DNA from: Isoetes taiwanensis
Taxonomy: Eukaryota > Streptophyta > Lycopodiopsida > Isoetales > Isoetaceae
Assembly (NCBI GenBank): GCA_021234155.1
Contig: JAJEKV010000051.1
Coordinates: 8,082,105 to 8,146,104 of the forward strand
Direction: 5' to 3'
Length of the DNA stretch: 64,000 nt
Both the position numbers and the translations under genes were made by a program. Shown one piece after another: positions 50,100-63,395 of this stretch (positions are counted from its first letter, which is position 1; each line of letters opens with the position of its first letter). The notes below the pieces were generated by a model, which was given only the letters and a program-made list of their open reading frames with translations, was not told the DNA's origin and searched no databases.

Positions 50100-52346
50100 G
50101 ACCTCCATAGATATTCTGACTGCATTTCGAAGAGGCCCCCCAAATCTTCAAAACTCAATAGATTCAATGCATACGAGCTTGAATTGGGGGGCATATCAAT
50201 CAACTTCTTGCGAAATGGAGTGGGTTTCTCCAATCAAAAAATTCCATACAAAGAGATTCTTGGAGGAACTTCCCTATTGCACAAAAACCATAACGCTTAT
50301 ACTATCGAACATGATCCATGGTAATTCTGAACCTATACGAGCCCCTACCGGGACCAAGAGGGTTAGGGCAAAACGTCAAAGAATGGAGCATACCCCGAAT
50401 CAAACTCAGACCATGCAGACTCCTCCATCGAAGAGAGACCAATGGAGGCAACAATAGATGATGGACATCCTGAAAGAGGTTAGTGAATATAGTATTTCCA
50501 TTAAAGAGCTTCTAAGAGGTCTAGCATACCTAAATCGACAATAAGAGATTGGCAATATGGGAGGATCACTCATGACAAGAAGAAGCACCCCATGTGTTAA
50601 GTTATGAGCAAAAAAATGAACTTGTTGCATGGGCATTGGATAGAGCACCAATGGGGATAGGGGTTACCCATGGTGTAGCGAAGGAAAGGGCAGTGCACAT
50701 ATGTCTAAAAATGGCAAGATCAACACGGATAGTGGGCTGCCATGCAACAAATGGTGGGAATTACTCAAGAAAAGGCATCCAAAAAGAAATCACAAATATT
50801 AGAAAGAGCTCGGGCACATGCCATGAACTAGCAGAATCAGGATCTGCTTTATATGGAGCTTAAATAGATTTATGATGAATTCCAATTTCCAGCATCCAAG
50901 GTTTGGAATGTTGCTGAGTCAAACATACAACTGGGCGATGTTAGGGGTTTGAAGATCATAGTTAGGAAGATCATAGCTAGGTGCTCATGTGAGTGTGTGG
51001 TTATGAATACTAGGGAATGGGTAACCATCCTAGTATGTGTTAATGCTAAAGGGTTTAGCTTGCCAAACTTCTATTTATTCAAGGGGAAAAGAATTAAGGC
51101 AGACTACATTAGTAGGTGTGAGGAAGGGGATGTCCAAAGCAGTGCAGGTGTGAGGAAGGGGCTCTTCAAGGCAGTGCAGCCAAATACCCAGATGACTACA
51201 GAGTTGTTCAAGTTATGGCTCACTCACAACCAGTCCAGGGTCCTTGGGGGTGCCTTCCCACAAAGGCCACATTTGATCCTACTAGATGGACTTAGCAGTC
51301 ATGTGGTTTGGAAGTTATTCTGGCTGCCAAAGAACAAGACATCCATTTTGTCATGCTTCCAACCATACTTCCTATGGCTTGCAACCCTTGGATGTTGCAT
51401 GCTTTACCCCGTCCAAGGCTGCCTTCAAGAGGATAAGAGCAAAGTACATGGTTATGAAGGATAGGCAGGAACCTAAAGAGAGGAAATTGCTGAGATAATA
51501 TCTAATTCAATTTAAGCAGGCCTGACTCCAAAAAACATAAAGGCTGGTTTCTTAGCCACTAAAATATTTCCCTTGGACTGTACTATGGTGAAAACATCTC
51601 CAATTGACGGGCCATATAACCAGGTCTATGGCCAAAGAGATGGGCCAAATGTTGTTGAAAATGTACTTGCAGTCTGAAGAAGAGGCTGATGATGAAGGGA
51701 GTGATGATTAAGTTGTTCATATGAGGTATGAGGTTTTTAATCTTCGCTATCAAAATCCACTTGAAGGGCACATAATAGGTGATTTCCAGCACATAATGGC
51801 AGCCTTGTTGAGCATGTGAGCTTGGGTAAGCAGCATGTTTCACCCAAAGTTAAAGCCTGGGAGCACATGCCTCCAAGTTTTGAAGTTGGTGAGGCATTTG
51901 GTTTATGCCTTGGGAATGAGCTGAATTCCCAGGCAGATCCTACTGCCACCATGAGCATGCTACCTTAATCAACACAAGAGCAGACTAACAGGAGAAAGGG
52001 CAAGAGGCCTGAAATGCATGGCTTGGTGTACATTAGTAGTGCAGGCTTTTGTGATAAGCTGAGATTAGAAATGGAAATGAGGGCTGAAGTTGAGAACCAA
52101 AAATTTGAGAGACCAAATGGTAAGAAAGTTGAGGCTTTAAGGAAGAGGCCATTAAGGGAGGAAGATAAGAAGAGGGCACATATGAGGAGGGAAGAAAGAG
52201 AGAATAAAATAAGGGTTGATGCTCAATTCGAGATCAACACTAAGAAATTTAGGGAATTCATGTACCTTCATGGAATGTCAAGAGTGGCTTCCGTATCTAG
52301 TTGGCAAAACGCAACCAATATGGATGCCAAAAGGAGGAGGCTTTAG
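50100..52346 (+). pseudogene. pogo/Tc1-type DDE transposase, broken
   Basis: Fragments in order: an N-terminal part (50100-50457); a helix-turn-helix-like part (50594-50700, NELVAWALDRAPMGIGVTH); the DDE_1 core (50949-51464, TREWVTILVCVNAKGFSLP, then LILLDGLSSHV where a Gly to Ser change alters the GHGSHV motif); a shift into a frame reading SYGLQPLDVACFTPSKAAFK (51360-51430); ITPKNIKAGFLATKIFPLD-like sequence near 51520; and a charged Arg/Glu C-terminus (52014-52346). The frame changes repeatedly, so it is inactive. The family moves DNA by cut-and-paste. Confidence 0.75.
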
Positions 52347-52606
52347 GTCAGAAATACATTGAGACTCGAGGCAGATAAAACCCTTATACATGCTACTGTG
52401 GTAGGGCATGAAGAAGCCAATTAATATGGTGGTGCCTGGGGAAGTTGCTATGGGAGCAAGAGAATGAGAAAGAAAGCTAAATTGTTTAGACCAAATCTTA
52501 GAGCTTAATATCTTAGTGAATACCCAATTATTAAGTTAAGCTAGCAATTACTATTAGATGGACCATTGGAATAAAAAAAAGAAACTTTAAATTGGGCGAG
52601 GCCTTT

Positions 52607-52793
52607 TGTTAGAAATAATAGTTGGTTCATATCATAATCTCACAGGAGTCACAAGTTAAATCCATTTTATTCATGTTCAGTTACTCATTTGCTCAGATTC
52701 AGTTGAACAATATTGAAAATGATGGCACTAAGGATTGTTAGTGAAAGACAATGGTTGAAATTAGTGAAAGGATGTGAAAAAGGAAAAACAAAG
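52607..52793 (+). mobile_element. Partial copia LTR fused to pol
   Basis: Begins TGTTAGAAATAATAG and matches the first 185 bp or so of the LTR at 53925, then joins directly to reverse-transcriptase coding sequence. The rest of the LTR, gag, protease and integrase are missing. Confidence 0.75.
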
Positions 52794-52794
52794 G

Positions 52795-53903
52795 TTTGGA
52801 AATTAAAAAGGGCTGCTTATGGATAAAAACAAGCCCACAGACAGTGGTACATGCATAGACCATTATCTAAGGGAATAAGATTTTGAAAAGCTTGAGAATG
52901 ATGGGAATGTGTATTTCTAAGGAAGGGGAGTGAATACTGCATAATGGCCATTTATGCTGATGACTGTAAGTTGGCCGCAAGCAATGTAGAAGTCTTAAGA
53001 CAATGCAAGAAAAATTTAAAGTGGAAATTTGAAATGTTAGATTTAGGAGAACTGTTGCAGTTCTTGAGAATCAAAGTTAAAAGAGACATGGGAAAAAAGA
53101 CAATTTTATTATCTCAAAGCAAGTACATAGACTCAGTTCTGGACAAGTTCAATATGACAAACTGTAATCTAGTTAAAGCTCTAGTGCTTATGGGAACTAA
53201 GATCACAAAGAAAATGTGCCCTGAAATAGACATGGAACGAAAGAAAATGACAAGAACACCATACATGCAACTGATTGGAAGTTTATTATACATAGCTAAC
53301 AACACTAGGCCAGACATTGCATTCATAGTGAATGTCTTAAAGCAGATAAAATAATAATCCAGGACAAGGGGGAAGTTGCCAAGAAACTGTTGAGATTCTT
53401 AAAAGGTACTAAAACCACGGCAATTGTATATTGCACTGATGACTTGCAATTTAAAGCATTCAGTGATGCAGATTGGTGTGGAGATATAGACGAAAGGAAA
53501 TCCACGTCGAGTTATAGATTAATTTTACAAAGTGCACATAAAAAACAGTCATCTATAGCCTTATCTATAGCAGAGTCTGAATATACAGCAACCACACTAG
53601 CAACTAAAAGAGATAATTTGGACAAGAAGACTTTTAAATGAAGTAGGAGTTCAACAATTGGGAAATACAGATTTATTTTGTGACAATCAAAGTTGCATAG
53701 CCATGACCAAAAATCCCCTTTTGCATGAAAGGACAAAACATATTGAGATGCAAATGCATTATATCATGGACATAGTAAGTAAAGGAGAGATTCAGTTGAG
53801 ATACATTAGTTCTGAAAAACAATCAGCTGACATATTGACAAAAGCCTTCAGCAGTAAAAGATTTCAGAAACTAGCATGTGATATGAATCGTAAGGAAGTA
53901 TGA
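52795..53903 (+). pseudogene. Copia reverse transcriptase/RNase H fragment
   Basis: Contains AAYG-KQAHRQWYMH-like sequence, IYADDCKLAA (the YVDD catalytic box, here YADD), MTNCNLVKALV, LIGSLLYIANNTRPDIAF, ADWCGDIDERKSTSSYRL, SIAESEYTA and CDNQSCIAMTKNP, with HERTKHIEM at the RNase H end. Several stops and shifts break it. The purine tract AAAAGGGGAA follows and leads into the next LTR. Confidence 0.85.
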
Positions 53904-53924
53904 GATTATGATCCAAAAGGGGAA

Positions 53925-54636
53925 TGTTAGAAATAATAGTTGGTTCATATCATAATCTCACGAGTCACAGGTTAAATCTATTTTATTCAAGTTCAGTTAC
54001 TCAGTTTCTTAGGTTCAGTTGAACAATGTTGAAAATGCTGGCATTAAGGATTATTAGTCAAAGATTCAATGTTTGAAGTTTAGTGAAATAAATTCAATGG
54101 TTAAAGTTAACCATTGACCTTCGAAATGAAACCTAAGATATATGAACAAATAAAATGGATGCAAGAGTTGTTTGAATATCTCGGTACAATCTGGGCTCAA
54201 CAGACTAGATACAAGGCTAGATCGGTCAGGCATAACCGCCGGACTGATTGCCAATAAATAAAGATGAATGTATAGATGTATATACAGTATGCAGATCGAT
54301 TGTTTTGGAGATAGCAAGACCTGTAAATTCTATAAGGTATAAATTGCTACAATGATTTAACGAGTCTTTTTTGAATAGTGTTTTGCTACAGTATTTGCTC
54401 GATGGTCATTTGAATATATTAATAGTGGGATGTTGAAAGGAAACTCAACACGATATTTGAGTTAAAACATTATCTTATTAATTTGTGGAACTTGATCAAG
54501 TGATTTATGTGGAATACTTATGGTTAAATGTAACTTACTGAAGTCTAAGTGGAGATTGTATTTTGAATAGACATTGTTTGGTCTCTCTCAACATTTGAGT
54601 ATAAATATTTGGTTCTATTGACTTAATTTTTGATAA
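53925..54636 (+). mobile_element. Copia LTR shared by pol fragment and gag fragment
   Basis: Starts TGTTAGAAATAATAG after a polypurine tract and ends just before the tRNA-Met primer site at 54637. The downstream edge lacks a clear CA. Confidence 0.75.
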
Positions 54637-54649
54637 TGGTATCAGAGCT
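54637..54649 (+). other. Primer binding site (tRNA-Met type)
   Basis: TGGTATCAGAGCT, directly after the LTR and before gag. It shows that a second copia unit starts here. Confidence 0.8.
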
Positions 54650-54663
54650 AGTTGCAGACAAAC

Positions 54664-55016
54664 ATGTCTACTAGATTTAGTGCAGGAATACTGAATGCCA
54701 TTGATGTATTCAAATGTGATTCAGGTTTTCAAGTGTGGAGAAAAGAGGTAAAACATATTCTGCAGATAGAAGGTCTATGGGAACTCATTGAAGGGGAAAA
54801 TGGATCAAGGAGTCTTGATGGAAGAAATGCAACCATAGTTGCTAATGAGGGGAGTTCATCATCAAATGGTGAAGAAATTGAGGGAAGCAAGCGTAACTTC
54901 TAGAGAAGTACCAACTGAAGAAAGTGCAAAAATAAAGGAAGCTCAAGGTATAATCATGAGCAAAGTAGATTCAAGTATCGTTTTGAAGCCGAGAGGTATG
55001 ACACCAAAGCAAATGT
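54664..55016 (+). pseudogene. Copia gag N-terminal fragment
   Basis: Starts MSTRFSAGILNAIDVFKCD and carries FQVWRKEVKHILQIEGLW, typical of copia gag N-termini. A stop and shift at about 54900 lead into PTEESAKIKEAQGIIMSK in another frame. The match ends near 55016. Confidence 0.75.
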
Positions 55017-55029
55017 AGAATTATATGTT

Positions 55030-55075
55030 ATATATATACTAGAAAAAGTGCCCAGCGTTGCTGGGCTTTTCGTCG
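55030..55075 (+). other. Possible Helitron 5' end
   Basis: ATATATATACTAGAAAAAGTGCCCAGC type sequence, with a short GCCCAGC/GCTGGGC hairpin, resembles known plant Helitron 5' ends. It sits exactly where copia gag stops. The required TC start and a CTRR 3' end were not confirmed. Confidence 0.3.
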
Positions 55076-57954
55076 GCTATATGTTCAAAAGCTTATAAAC
55101 ATGGTGCAGAAGTTGAAAAATGTGTTAGTGTCTTAAGTTGTAAATGGATTTGTTGTTGCGAGCATCTTCATTTATGAAGTTCACTGTGTTGATATTATCT
55201 TAGTTTGTAAAGCTTATCCGAATTGATTGTTTATATTTTATTTCACCTTTTCGATTGTCATGATTATTGTTAGATTGTGTGATGCTCGGTGGTGTCTAGT
55301 AGTATCTTAGTTTGTAAAGTTTAGTCGAATTGATTGTTTGTATTTTAATTGACCTTTTCGAATGTGCTGATTATTGCTAGATTTGTGATGCTCATGGTAT
55401 CCATATTGCTATTATATTTGACATTTTGTTGACCAATAGGTTGGTTCAAATTTTGTAACTATTAGGTTCAAATTTTGTAACAAATTCATAGGATGTTCAT
55501 GGTCAGCATTATATTCCTTTATGGGTGGTTCTAGTTAAAATATAAAATAATAAGTGTCGATGGAGTGCTTTTACATTTATTGAAGCATAGTTTTCCTCTC
55601 TTTAGGTCTTGAATTGTCTTAATTGTCTGTTGGTCATTTGGCAGAATATGCCAAGCCAGTTGTGCAGTTGCTTACCGACAGGTTATCAAGATTTGTGATG
55701 TAATCATGTTCATAGAAATTTCATTACACTTCGATGGTGGTGAATACTCGCTTGGATGAAGTTCAATGTGATCATATATATATGTTGTACGCACGTTCTT
55801 TTTAAGAAACATGCAGATAAATGGTCGAATGCATTCTAAAATAGATCAAAATATAAAAATGCAGAGGTGAAACCTCATGTAAGGGACTTGTTCCAAGATA
55901 TTCAATAGGTCCTCCTTCAGAAAGCATGGTACTTGGATCTTTGTATACATGCAAAATAGGTAGCGCTTTTAGGTACAACCTATTGCTTGGAGATATTAGG
56001 AAGCTTAGAAGACAACAAAGATGGACATAATGGCCATATATCTAAAATATCAACCTATTTGAAAAAAAATACAGCTTAATAAGATAGTTCAAGATGCTTG
56101 TTCCAAGTTATTATTCAGGACCTTTTACATCATCACTACAATAGAGAAGACAGATTCTAACAGGTGTGCAACCAAAAGCAAGGTTCTCAATACAAATTAA
56201 GGAAAAAAAGAAGGCCTAATTAGATATCTAAGGAATCTATATATGGAACTTATAAAGATGAGCTTTAAGCCTATAAGAATCAAATATAGCAGAACATGAA
56301 ATCTATAAGAATCAAATATTTACAGAGCAGAACATGAGTTTGGCACACTGTAACTTGCAGCCATTATCGTTGGCAGGTCTTAGGCACATTACTTGATCTT
56401 AAAGTCGTAAATAAGGCATCTAGTCAATATGCGTGGGAGAAAATTGATAGAATCGAATACCTAGCTTTGGTGTTCTCAAACTGAGCCAGAGATGGACATG
56501 TATAAGTGAGCATTGGTTTACATACATGTTCTAGTCCAGGCTATAATAAGGGATAAGTTCATTCGTGCAAATAAGCTATCTATGCCAAATTGAAAGAAAA
56601 AATACGTTCGATAAATAATAATCATGAGTTCATCTCACCAAATAAGATGCATCTCAGAAATTCATAAAATAATTTGCAAATGATTATAGATAGACAGTTT
56701 ATTGTGATATGATACCATACGTCCTCAAATAGCATTCCTGCAATCCATAAATAATCAACCACAATGAATGCATTTGTGTACAAAGAGATACAGCTCTTGC
56801 TAAATTCATCTTGGGCCAAGGTACCCTCAACAAATCCCATGGGAATACCATGTGCAAAGACTATGTCATAAAAGCACATGAAAAGAACTCAGCCAACCCA
56901 TCTAGCAGAGAATATGCCATAGAAACTTTGCTCTCTCTTGCTATGGACAACTTGGAGGCTTAGACATGTTTTTGCAGCCATCATCCACTGTCAAGTGTCA
57001 TCTTCCTAGACCAATTGCTTGCAACCTAGTCAAAGAAAAGACCAATGACTCTACAAATTAAATGCAGCCCGAAATATGTCCATGCAAAGAGCAGAATCAT
57101 GCAACTAAAAGTAGTTAAGAGAACTGCCAAGACACCTATATTATAACTGCATATGATAATTGGAAGCATCATGGCACTACATGTCTGTAGAATATCCCAG
57201 ATAGTTTCTTAAACTGCATACCCTGGTCAAGGTAGTAGGACTATTCTATGATAAATCCTAACGTGCGCAGGAAAAAATAAAACATTGCTACAATTTAGAC
57301 TGCATTCACCAACTGCATAGATAGCATAGTGCATTCATACTATTGATTGCCAATCGCGTAAATATCATTATCCTGGAATAGTACTCCAAATGCTTGATGG
57401 AGCAGTCACTGCAGAATGCATTTCACTCACCGTAGATGATTGTTTGGCCATTCTAGCACATGAACACGTAAGTCTAGTCAGTTAAGAGTAAAACTATACT
57501 TGCAATAACTTCCTTGGAACGAACTCGGTATAATTGCAGATGTTTGGACATGAAAATGATTGAATTTCTTATACCTTCGAGACTGATAAAAGCTACAGAC
57601 GACATCTTAGCTTAAAATTGACAGAAATTAGGCTAGTTTGCCACAAAAAAGGTAGAAAAGAGGGAAGAAAATCCACCAAGAGAAGAACCCAGGTCTTTGC
57701 CGCTGTTCTAGAGTAACGCATGTGATCCATGCCAAATCAAGGCGCGGTGATTGATGCAAGTGAAAACACTATACTTGAGTCTGCTCCATTTTTTTAGACC
57801 ATGCGTGAGGTGAGAAGTATTAAAAACTGATGTATGGAGAGCATGCACTTGCTTGCAAATAATTAGTGCAGGGCAAACATGTATTGCTCCAGTCAAAGGG
57901 CAAGTCCCATGTCAACTAAGCATTCTATATGTCCTTGGGACATACCTTTTAGAA
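55076..57954. other. Intergenic, no gene seen
   Basis: About 2.9 kb of AT-rich sequence without recognisable coding or repeats, perhaps the body of a non-autonomous Helitron. Confidence 0.4.
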
Positions 57955-58191
57955 TGTGAATGTGCTCACCTTGGAGGATTGGTATTGGGGTGGTCAGCTA
58001 GCTTCGTGGGAGTTCTTTCGAGCTCGCTTTCGCCTGAGGGGCAGTGACCGGGCTATCTGGGAACAAGTGGCGGGGAGTATTCCGCTACATATACCTATAG
58101 TCCCTCAGAATGATGTGGTGGTGCAGGTTTGGAAGGTTCATCCGGATGTTGTGTCTTATTGTTTTGTGCGGTCTTGTTACCGGGTGCTGGC
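57955..58191 (+). mobile_element. LINE fragment left of the copia insertion
   Basis: Frame LEDWYWGGQLASWEFFR to FVRSCYRVL is the C-terminal region of a LINE reverse-transcriptase ORF. It continues in frame at 63396 after the copia element. The 5' part of the LINE is missing. Confidence 0.8.
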
Positions 58192-58510
58192 CGCAAGATC
58201 GACTCAAGAGATAGAATAGAAGAACAAGAATAACTCTATTGAGAACAAGCAATAGGAAATACAATCTCTACTTCTGAGCATTACATAGTACATAACGTAC
58301 AATCAATATATACAACCGGTGAGACTAAGAATAGTAGTCTACCGTTTAACCACCGCCCACTAATTACGGCACTGATTTAGGGTCGGTGCTCAGTGCTGAC
58401 AAAGTGCTGCCTTCTGTAAGTTTTAGCACCTTCTCAGCACCTGTGTGCTAAGTGCTGAACCACTGCTGTTTCAGCACATTATGCTTAGTCATCATATTTA
58501 TATTCCAACA
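58192..58510 (-). mobile_element. 3' LTR of the copia element, outer end truncated
   Basis: 319 bp matching the right LTR with about ten differences by eye (about 3 percent). Its outer end begins CGCAAGATCG, 32 bp short of the right LTR, yet CTGGC target-site duplications (58187-58191 and 63396-63400) flank the element. The inner edge is TGTTGGAATAT on the minus strand, preceded by the purine tract TAAGGGAGAG. Confidence 0.85.
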
Positions 58511-58546
58511 CTCTCCCTTAAATGTTGCTGACTAAGCAGAAGAAAA

Positions 58547-61500
58547 TCAGCTGAAACTAAGGTAATCCTTCTCTCCCTTCAGCTGCAATTTCTTCATGCC
58601 CAAGCTCTCCTTCACATTGACGAACTTAGATCCAACTAATGGTTTAGTAAAGCCATCAGCAAACTGATCCTGTGAGGAGCAATGAACAAGTTGAGAAGAT
58701 CCCATTTGGATCTGCTCACGGACAAAACACAAGTGGGTGTCAAGGTGTTTTGTCTTTGGGTGGTACTTAGCATCCTTGGCAAGATGGATGGTACTTGTGT
58801 TGTCACACAATATAATAACCTGCAGATCTGTCCACAAATGTTTAGGCCACAACAATTCCTGCATCCCAATACTGAGTGCTTTGAATTCTGCCTCCGTGGT
58901 GCTGATTGATACTGTAGTCTGTCTTTTGGACAACCATGTCAGCACATTAGGCCCTATGAACGTGACCATCCCTGTTGTGGACCTCCTGCTATCATGACAG
59001 TTAGCATGATCTGCATCAATAAAGACTTTCAGTTGGAAATCAGAGGACCTCTGATAAAAGAGACCTTCTTGTGAAGTCCCCTTCAGATATGCCAGCAGTC
59101 TTTTAGCAGCCTTCCAGTGCGACTGCCTGGGATTGCTCATGAATCTGCTCAGCACTCCCACAGCAAAAGAGATATCAGGTCTAGTGACTGTGAGATATAT
59201 CAACGCCCCTACCAAGCTTCGATAGAGTGTGGAATCACACTCCTCACCATTGAAATCAAGCTCAAGCCTTGTGCCTGGATCAAAAGGACTTGCCACGGCC
59301 TTGCAATCTTGCATACGATACTGCTGTAACATTTCTTTGATATATTTCTGCTGAGAAAGATAGATGCTATCTGAGTGCTGCCACACTTCTACACCTAAAC
59401 AGTAATGCATAAGGCCAAGATCAGTCATCTCGAAGGACGAAGATAACTTCAACTTCAATGTAGAAATCAACACATCAGCATCTCCTGTGATGATCAAATC
59501 ATCAACATACAAAACGACAACGCACATTCGGCCTTCATGTGATTTGTAACAAAGATTGGGGTCTGCTGCACTTCTGCTGAACCCCTGCTCAAGAAATAAA
59601 GCATTAATTTTTGTATGCCAACATCTTGGAGCCTGCTTCAAGCCATAAATGCTTTTCTTCAAATGACAAACTAGTTGCTCCTTCCCTTGAACAACAAATC
59701 CTGGAGGTTGCTTCATATAGATCTCTTCCTCCAAATCACCATTCAAAAAAACAGACTTAATGCCCATTTGAAACATTAATCAACCTTCATTGCAGCAAGA
59801 GCTATAACTGATCTGATAGTAGACATTCTGGCTACGGGAGCAAAGACTTCATCATAATCTAAGCCTTTTTCTGTGCAAAAACCTTGGCTACAAGTCTAGA
59901 TTTGTGCTTTGACACTGTCCCATCAGCATGAAATTTGGTTTTAAACACCCACTTACAGCCAATAACTTGCTTATCAGCTGGAAGTTCAATCAATTCCCAT
60001 GTGCCTTGCTTCAGTAATTGAGAGTATTCTTCTTCCATTGCATGCTGCCATTGCGGATCACTAGCTGCTTCGTGAAAGGTGTGTGGATCAACATGATCCT
60101 GGACCTTTGCCATTAAGGCAAGGTTACATGTTCCATTAGACTTCTCCTGTTTCTCCATCAGACGTACTGATCTCCTAGGTTCAACAACAGGTACAACAGG
60201 TGCTGCAACCAGTTCTGCAACAATTTGTTTCTTCTTGAGACGTGCTGATCTCCTAGGTTCAACAACAGGAGGTATAGCAGGTTCTACAATAAGTGTTGTA
60301 ACAGGTGCTGGATCAGGTGCTACAGTACCTTCACGTGTGCTGGACTCCCCGTGAAAGGAACCAACCTGCTCATGGACCATAGGGCGAGCGGGATTGGGAT
60401 CATCCCGTGCCACTACTTCAGGCAAATGTGAGTTCACTGGAGAAACCACTAGAGAGGGAGAGAAAGGTCTACTAGTAGCTGCTATCAGATCTCCAACATC
60501 CAAGCTGCTGTCATTGTGAACTGCAGGAGAATCACTGGAAGATATACCATCATACACAACATCTTCAACGAACTGAACTGACCTGCTTACAATAACCTGC
60601 TTGTTGGAAGGATCATACAACTTGTAACCTTTCTGATTTTCTGGATACCCAATGAAGATGGCTTTGACAACCCTGTCATGCAACTTCCCATACTTTTTCA
60701 GCTTCTCAGCAGGTATGAAAGCATAAGGCAAGCATCCGAACACCCTCAAATGAGACACATCTAGTTTCATTCTCCAAAACGCTTCATAAGGAGTCACATC
60801 CTGGACTGCCTTAGTAGGCGACCTATTTGCCAAATATGCTGCTGTCACTACTGCCTCTCCCCAAAAAGATTCAGGTAGTTGCTTGTGACTCATCATAGAT
60901 CTTGCCAAATCAAGCAAAGATCTATTTCTCCTTTCAGCTACACCATTTTGTGGATGAGCATAAGGAATGATTAATTGTCTTTCAATACCTTCTTCCATGA
61001 GAAACTCATCAAAGGCATTAGAAACATATTCACCTCCATTGTCACTTCTCAACTTTTTTATTACTTATAACCCTGTCTACTTTTCGGCTGCTGCTTTGAA
61101 GGCCTTGAACTTGCCAAGCACCTCAGATTTGCAGTGCAAAGTATATACCCAAGTGTAACTACTGAAATCATCAATCAGGGTCAAAAAATACCTCTTTCCA
61201 CCTAGTGAAACATCAGGCATATAGCACAAATCAGAATGCAACAGCTCAAGAGGTTGAGTTGCTCGATGAATACCCTGCTGTGGAAAAGGCTGTTGAGGTT
61301 GCTTTCCGAGATGGCATGCAGCATACTCAAGCTTGACACATTTCAGAGAGGGAATACCTGTAACCATCTTGTTCTTGTACAAAGCATGTACAGCAGTGCC
61401 TCCAACATGACCACAGATGCTCAACAGTCAAGTCAGCACATACAAGACCATGTTCAGTCTTATGAACTGAACCATCAAAGACATACAAGCCATTCTGCAA

Positions 61501-62713
61501 TGTCCACTGTGCCATGAACTGCAGACTTTTCAAGTCAATTTCTTCAAGTGGATTCCTGTCCAGCAGATAGGCTTTGCCATTTTCGAGAACAATGTGATGG
61601 CCTGCCTTATCAAATTCAGCAGCAGACATGATATTAGACTGTAGTCTAGATGCAAACATCATATTCCTCACCTTACTAACTACATCACGTCCATGCAATT
61701 GAAAAGCTACAATCCCCTTTCCTGTGATAGAAAGAGAATATCCAGTACCCATCTTCACCACCTCCAGATCGAGGTTCAAGTTCAGAAAACACATCTAAAT
61801 CTCCAGTAAGATGAACCGTGGCTCCTGAGTCCAAAATCCAGTCCTTCTGTAGGGTGCTGTCCGCTGCTGCAAGATTCAGATATTCAGCATCAAAAGTGGC
61901 ACACGCAACAACACTTGTCTCTCCCTTAGAGTTGACTGCTGTGCTTCTCGTGTCACTATCCTTTGAGCTTTTCTTCTCCTTCTTACAATTCGAACTGTAG
62001 TGATCCTTTTCACCACAATTCCAGCACTTGAACTCCTTGGATTTCTTACCATCAGACTTTATATTTTTTGACTTCCTAGAGTCTTTGCTATCAGCAAACT
62101 TCTTCTTGGTGTCAGCCCAAGAAGTAGACACAAAATTAGCATGGTCCAGTCTCCCATCCCTTTGCGTCTGCACCAACTCCTCTTGTTGCAGTAGAATGGT
62201 TACTTTGGCTATATCAATCTTCTCCTTGTACCTGATCTTCGAAGAGATAATATCATACAAAGGAGGAAGACCAACCAAGATATCTTGAATCAGCTGTTTT
62301 TCAGACAGCACTCCACCAGCAACCATGTAATTCAAGCGCCATTGCTTCATCTGAGTAAGGTATGCTGTGACAGATTTAAAATCACCTAATTGGGAATGTC
62401 TCATTTTGTTCTGGATCAGCATTTAAGTAGCCATACCTTTGCTATCAAGAGACTTCTCCAAATGATACCACATCTCCTTAAACTCAGTAGAATGGTTGAT
62501 TTCATGACCAATTGTCTCTTCAGCCAACATTCTGACAACAGCACAAGCTTTCTGGTTTATCCTGCCAGCATCTGCTGACTTGGTGCTGATAAAGTCTTCA
62601 TCAAACACCGCTCCTATATCACTAAATATCAAATAATTCACCATGAACTTCTTCCAAGCATGGTAATTATTATTAGTGAGCTTTGCATTCTGTGAGAACT
62701 TGAATGGATCCAT
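58547..62713 (-). pseudogene. Copia gag-pol polyprotein, multiply broken
   Basis: Gag starts at ATG 62713 (MDPFKFSQNAKL) and has a CCHC knuckle (CWNCGEKDHYSSNC). Protease has WILDSGATVH (about 61850). Integrase carries SDLCYMPD, RSDNGGEYVS and HPQNGVAERRNRSLL. Reverse transcriptase has GCKWVFKTKF, GLKQAPRCW and VVLYVDDLIITG. RNase H has FIDADHANCHDSRRSTTG and IHLAKDAKYHPKTKH, ending at 58547. Lesions: TAA at the end of the 62423-62713 frame, shifts near 61790, 61400 and 59860, and two stops just left of 61077. Integrase and the RT to RNase H part remain long and open (397 and 409 residues). The element order (protease, integrase, RT, RNase H) is that of Ty1/copia. Confidence 0.95.
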
Positions 62714-63032
62714 GAATTTCTCTTGTTTTCAGCAGCCAAAAAGATGGTTGAGAAAACAAATTTGTCACCAAACAAAGCACCCACTAGAAAAGTTGAATCT
62801 TGAACTTTGTCGCCAAAAAGATATTGGAAAACTCGAATCTCACACCAGAACTTGCTGGAAAATCCGAATCACACTCCCAAAACACTTCGTCCAGGCCAAA
62901 AAGCAAGAATCTTCTCCAATGCTGCAAATGAGATTTTCCACCACCAAATCTCAGCCAAAGAACTCCTAGAAACGATGGCCAATCCAATTTGGATGCTTCT
63001 CCAATAGCTTGCTCTATTCTTCCCTCAAGAAA
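62714..63032 (-). other. Copia 5' leader
   Basis: Untranslated region between primer site and gag start. No further features. Confidence 0.6.
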
Positions 63033-63045
63033 GGCTCTGATACCA
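63033..63045 (-). other. Copia primer binding site
   Basis: The minus strand reads TGGTATCAGAGCC, abutting the LTR end ..CTATCA. tRNA-Met type. Confidence 0.9.
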
Positions 63046-63395
63046 TGATAGAACTAGTGCAAAACCAGCACAAACCCCGCAAGATCGACTCAAGAGATAG
63101 AATAGAAGAACAAGAATAACTCTATTGAGAAAAAGCAATAGGAAATACAATCTCTACTTCTGAGTATTACATAGTACATAACGTACAATCAATATATACA
63201 ACCGATGAGACTAAGAATTGTAGTCTACCGTTTAACCATCCCCACTAATTACGGCACTGATTTAGGGTCGGTGCTCAGTGCTGACAAAGTGCTGCCTTCT
63301 GTACATTTCAGCACCTTCTCAGCACCTGTGTGCTAAGTGCTGAACCACTGCTGTTTCAGCACATTATGCTTAGTCAACATATTTATATTCCAACA
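63046..63395 (-). mobile_element. 5' LTR of the copia element
   Basis: 350 bp, TGTTGGAATATAAAT..CTAGTTCTATCA on the minus strand. It is followed on the plus strand by the target duplication CTGGC. Confidence 0.9.
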
